Notes under the pieces: generated by a model
Seen by the model: only the letters and a program-made list of their open reading frames with translations
The model's database searches: none
Told to the model about the DNA's origin: nothing
Assembly (NCBI GenBank): GCA_021787665.1
Contig: JAJYLN010000008.1
Span: forward strand, 1 to 64,000
Length of the DNA: 64,000 nucleotides
DNA from: a bacterium
GTDB taxonomy: Bacteria > JAMCPX01
Reading direction: 5' to 3'
Shown: in pieces, positions 61,131 through 64,000 of the stretch
How positions within the stretch are numbered: position 1 is the first letter of the stretch
Layout of the letters: each line of letters opens with the position of its first letter
Program-made: the position numbers and the translations under genes

Positions 61131-61814
61131 TTACCGGTCTGCCCGGGGCCTGACCATGAACTTTTCGGCGGAGCGCCTTGCCTGCTCAAGCTCGTCTGCC
61201 TGCAGTGGCAGGGGCACGCAATCCAGGTTCAGGGACGACCGCAGTCCCTCGAGCAGCGCGGCGATGAGCTGCCCGTGCGGCACGTGGTGAAACGGCATGA
61301 CCGAGCCCTGCTGCAGAAGGAAGCCCTTCGCCCTCCTCTGTGCGCCCCCGATGATTTTTCTTCCGTTGAAGGACAGCTCGTAACTCAACGTCCCTGCAAA
61401 GCACAGGGGATCCCGGCGATGCGCATGGTCCCTTCCATATTCCAGCGCTATGCCGAGCAGTCCGAATCCGCGCCGGAGACCCTCCGTTATCGAGCGATAG
61501 CTTTCCATCAGTGAGCCGCCGGCCGGCAGGTACGACTCGGGCATGATGACACTGTAGCAGAGGTCTCCGTCGTGCAGGACCGCTCCGCCGCCGGTGGGAC
61601 GCTTTATGATCTCGAGGCCGCTATCACTCAGCACGTCCGGGAGCTCGTCGATCTTTTGGTTCATACCGATGGATATGCACGCAGTATTGAAGGTAAAGAA
61701 CCTCAGCGTGCCGTCCCGGCCAGTCTCGGGCATACGGTCAAAGAGCAACTGGTCTATGGACATGTTCAGGGGCGGCGCGTAGCGAGTTAATCCAAGGTAT
61801 CTTATCGTGCTCAT
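61131..61814 (-). CDS. Lipoate-protein ligase A / LipM-type octanoyltransferase family protein
   Basis: A 227-residue biotin/lipoate ligase-fold protein. RPTGGGAVLHDGDLCYSV and YELSFNGRKIIGGAQRR with the catalytic Lys are family blocks; the Cys in DPLCFAG matches the acyl-accepting Cys of LipM-type octanoyltransferases rather than ATP-using LplA. ATG 61814 is chosen over the track's 61838 because upstream codons fall in a hairpin. It follows accC and gives the genome a second lipoyl-transfer enzyme besides lipB. Confidence 0.75.
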   Translation of the reverse strand: MSTIRYLGLTRYAPPLNMSIDQLLFDRMPETGRDGTLRFFTFNTACISIGMNQKIDELPDVLSDSGLEIIKRPTGGGAVLHDGDLCYSVIMPESYLPAGGSLMESYRSITEGLRRGFGLLGIALEYGRDHAHRRDPLCFAGTLSYELSFNGRKIIGGAQRRAKGFLLQQGSVMPFHHVPHGQLIAALLEGLRSSLNLDCVPLPLQADELEQARRSAEKFMVRPRADR

Positions 61815-61818
61815 AATC

Positions 61819-61844
61819 AATCCTACGATAAAAATCATAGGATT
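61819..61844 (-). promoter_or_regulatory. Hairpin immediately upstream of the lipoyl-ligase-like start
   Basis: AATCCTA (61819-61825) and TAGGATT (61838-61844) pair perfectly across an A-rich loop; three more pairs are possible beyond a mismatch. On the minus strand its 3' arm ends five bases before the ATG and could hide the ribosome-binding region. No T-run follows, so termination is unlikely. Confidence 0.35.
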
Positions 61845-61857
61845 AAAAAGGTTACGT

Positions 61858-63192
61858 CTAAATGAACTTGTCTATGAACCGTGTCGTGATATTGCCGAGC
61901 AGGAAGTCCTTGCTCGCGAGTATCTTCTTGTGCAGGGGTATGTTTGTCTTGATGCCCTCGATCACGAACTCATCGAGTGCCCTTTGCATCCTCCGTATGG
62001 ACCTGTCGCGGTCGTCCGCCCATACGATGAGCTTGGCCACGAGCGAGTCGTAATACGGTGGGACGTCATAGCCCGGATACGCATGACCATCGACCCTTAC
62101 CCATGGTCCGCCCGGCTGGAGGTACGTCGTGATCTTCCCGGCAGACGGAACAAGGGTCTGCGGGTCCTCAGCGTTTATCCTGCACTCTATTGCATGCCCC
62201 TTGACCCTGATATCCCTCTGCGACATCGTCATCTTCTCGCCGCCCGCTATCCTGATCTGCTCGGCCACGATGTCGAGGCCGGTCACCAGTTCGGTCACCG
62301 GGTGCTCGACCTGCAGTCTGGTGTTCATCTCCATAAAATAGAACTTCCCTTTCTCGTCGAGGAGGAATTCTATGGTACCCGGACCCCGGTAGCCGATGTG
62401 CCGCGCTATCCTGACGGCGGTATCGTTCATCCTGTTCCTCAGCTTGTCGTCGACCGCGACCGAGGGGGCCTCCTCGATGAACTTCTGGTGTCTCCGCTGG
62501 ATCGAGCATTCCCTCTCTCCCAGTGCAACCACACCGCCGTTCCCGTCTCCGATGATCTGGATCTCTATGTGGCGTACGAACTCGAAATACTTCTCGATAT
62601 ACAACGAGGCGTTGCCGAAAGCAGACTTCGCCTCGGACCGTGCGATCTTGATGATGTTCGGTATCTGGTCTTCGTCATAGATGATCTTCATGCCCCTTCC
62701 GCCACCGCCCTCTGCGGCCTTCACGATGAGGGGTAACCCGATGTCCTTTGCCGTCCGTATGGCGTGCTGTTCGTCCTCTATCTCCTGGAATGTGCCCGGG
62801 AGGACCTGGATACCGAGCCCGTCCACATACTCCCTTGCCTTGAGCTTGTTCCCCATGAGCTCTATGTCCTGGGGCTTGGGGCCTATGAATTTCAGGCCGG
62901 CCTGCTCGCAAACCTCGGCAAACCCCGGGTCCTCGGACAGGAAGCCGTAGCCCGGATGAATGGCGTCAGCCCCTTTTATCTGGGCCGCGCTGATAAGGGC
63001 CGGCGCATTGAGGTAGCTGCTTTTGCTCTGTGCCGGGCCTATGCATACCTTCTCGTCGGCCAGTCTGGTATGCATCGCAGCCTCGTCTGCCGTGGAGTAG
63101 ACCGCGACCGACCGTATGCCGAGCTCTCTGAGCGCCCGTATAATCCGTATCGCTATTTCGCCCCTGTTCGCTACCAGCACCTTCGAGAACAT
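61858..63192 (-). CDS. accC: Acetyl-CoA carboxylase biotin carboxylase subunit
   Basis: A 444-residue ATP-grasp enzyme that carboxylates biotin on AccB. N-terminal VLVANRGEIAIRIIRA, the Gly-rich ATP loop EGGGGRGM and MEMNTRLQVEHPVTE are intact. Length is standard. It lies 14 bp after accB on the same transcript. The carboxyltransferase subunits accA and accD are not in this window. Confidence 0.96.
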   Translation of the reverse strand: MFSKVLVANRGEIAIRIIRALRELGIRSVAVYSTADEAAMHTRLADEKVCIGPAQSKSSYLNAPALISAAQIKGADAIHPGYGFLSEDPGFAEVCEQAGLKFIGPKPQDIELMGNKLKAREYVDGLGIQVLPGTFQEIEDEQHAIRTAKDIGLPLIVKAAEGGGGRGMKIIYDEDQIPNIIKIARSEAKSAFGNASLYIEKYFEFVRHIEIQIIGDGNGGVVALGERECSIQRRHQKFIEEAPSVAVDDKLRNRMNDTAVRIARHIGYRGPGTIEFLLDEKGKFYFMEMNTRLQVEHPVTELVTGLDIVAEQIRIAGGEKMTMSQRDIRVKGHAIECRINAEDPQTLVPSAGKITTYLQPGGPWVRVDGHAYPGYDVPPYYDSLVAKLIVWADDRDRSIRRMQRALDEFVIEGIKTNIPLHKKILASKDFLLGNITTRFIDKFI

Positions 63193-63206
63193 GCTTCACT
63201 CCTCCC

Positions 63207-63656
63207 TTAGCCAGCGGGATCGATAATGAAAAGGGGCTCACCGAACTCCACCGGATCTCCGTCTTTCTTGAGGACCTGTTTGATCGTGCCGTCCGCATCC
63301 GCCTCTATCGTGTTCATAAGCTTCATCGCCTCGACGATGCCTATGGTCTGTCCCTTTTTGACTCGTGTACCGATATCCACGAATGGCTTCTCGCTCGGAG
63401 AGGGAGCGCAATAGAAGGTGCCGACAAACGGCGAATTGACGCTTACCATGCCGCTCTCGGCGGCGATCTCCGCCGCCACGGCTTCCTGCTTCGCATCTGC
63501 CGGCTCCGCAGACCTGGCCTTCTGTTCGTGTCGCACGGCGCCCGTCGCAGACCTCGTTATACGTATCTTCTCGTCACCGCTGCTGTACTCTATTTCGACT
63601 ATGTCTTTTCCCTCGATAAGTTCGATGAGCTCTTTTATATCGTCTATCTTCATCAT
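63207..63656 (-). CDS. accB: Acetyl-CoA carboxylase biotin carboxyl carrier protein
   Basis: A 149-residue carrier. The biotin site is EAMKLMNTIE (Lys near residue 115) in a C-terminal biotinyl domain with the thumb-like SPFVGTFYCAPSP loop. The N-terminal part and the Ala/Glu-rich linker are typical. It overlaps the M24 peptidase gene by 4 bp. The efp gene often found between them is missing. Confidence 0.95.
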   Translation of the reverse strand: MMKIDDIKELIELIEGKDIVEIEYSSGDEKIRITRSATGAVRHEQKARSAEPADAKQEAVAAEIAAESGMVSVNSPFVGTFYCAPSPSEKPFVDIGTRVKKGQTIGIVEAMKLMNTIEADADGTIKQVLKKDGDPVEFGEPLFIIDPAG

Positions 63657-64000
63657 ACCTCCAGATTTATGATAGGGACGTTCCTCTTTGTCAGAACCTC
63701 CTTATCACTGACCGAGAGATACACCATGCTCTCGATCCTTACCCCTCCCCAGTCTGGTATGTAAACGCCCGGCTCTATGGTAAATACCATGCCGCTTTTC
63801 AGGACATCTTTCGAGCTATAGTTTATGGATGGAGATTCATGGACATCCAGGCCGACCCCGTGTCCGAGCGCATGACCGAAATACCTGCCGTAGCCTTTTT
63901 TGTCAAGGGAATCCCTTGCCACCTTGTCCAGCGTGGACGCATGCACCCCCGGCCTTGCAGCGTCTATTGCCCTGTCGTGTGCCTCCAGAACCGCGCGGTA
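63653..64000 (-). CDS. Xaa-Pro aminopeptidase (M24 family), 5' end beyond the window
   Basis: The C-terminal 115 residues of a metallopeptidase; the frame stays open from the GTG at 63946 to the right window edge (YRAVLEAHDRAIDAARPGVHAS). Metal ligands are visible in GHALGHGVGLDVHE, FTIEPGVYI and GVRIES, matching PepP/PepQ aminopeptidases. It is the first visible gene of the accB-accC transcript. Confidence 0.9.
   Translation of the reverse strand, partial: YRAVLEAHDRAIDAARPGVHASTLDKVARDSLDKKGYGRYFGHALGHGVGLDVHESPSINYSSKDVLKSGMVFTIEPGVYIPDWGGVRIESMVYLSVSDKEVLTKRNVPIINLEV

Overview
The window is a dense, mostly GC-rich bacterial chromosome segment from a diderm (Gram-negative-type) organism. 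Evidence for an outer membrane is an OM beta-barrel ending in Phe, a porin, a TonB-dependent receptor and several lipoproteins with lipoboxes. Two CoA-activase-type Fe-S proteins and complete cobalamin salvage and late-synthesis genes fit an anaerobic or syntrophic lifestyle. The phylum cannot be fixed by eye; a Desulfobacterota- or Nitrospirota-like bacterium is my best guess, and it is inference.

Layout. 168-6327: four exported proteins, three of them beta-propellers (one with five FN3 domains and a seven-bladed propeller of exact 120-bp repeats) plus an OM barrel. 6404-9567: M23 peptidase, rlmE, an esterase and a tandem UspA protein. 9585-12910: gap-pgk-tpiA-secG, then tRNA-Leu(GAG). 13253-16692: lipoprotein hydrolase and purine permease. 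16889-26769: IclR regulator, SCP2-like protein, a 2-oxoacid/acetoin dehydrogenase set (E1 alpha, E1 beta, E2, E3), lipB, lipA, a small membrane protein and a C45-type acyltransferase with TPRs. 26920-28439: serS followed by tRNA-Ser(GCT).

28440-33110 is an accessory, scar-like and visibly less GC-rich stretch. It has 17-bp inverted repeats enclosing the 3' half of a tRNA-Arg, an internally deleted formylglycine-generating-enzyme pseudogene, and an SOS module (yedK divergent from lexA-like plus dinB-like genes) around a perfect Gram-positive-type SOS box. An SDR gene and a response-regulator remnant follow.

33270-35752 is a phosphate module: four 11-bp PHO-box-like repeats, porin, pstS, terminator. 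35809-44981 is a corrinoid module: cobalamin riboswitch with intrinsic terminator, btuB-like receptor, a beta-propeller lipoprotein resembling BtuG in architecture, cobQ, cbiA (carrying an in-frame MITE-like insert), btuF, btuC, btuD. 45002-47132: MFS transporter and YdcF-like protein. 47176-52599: a TetR-controlled operon of a double BcrAD-type CoA activase and its partner. 52758-56524: MagIII-like glycosylase, PBP1A and a small secreted protein. 56806-60976: carD, PIN-TRAM, ispD, ispF, cysS. 61131-64000: lipoyl-ligase-like gene, accC, accB and the end of an M24 aminopeptidase running off the window.

The most interesting candidates are the riboswitch-controlled propeller lipoprotein beside btuB, the SOS module with its tRNA scar, the PHO-controlled porin-pstS pair, the MITE-like insertion inside cbiA, and the palindrome-controlled CoA-activase operon of unknown substrate.
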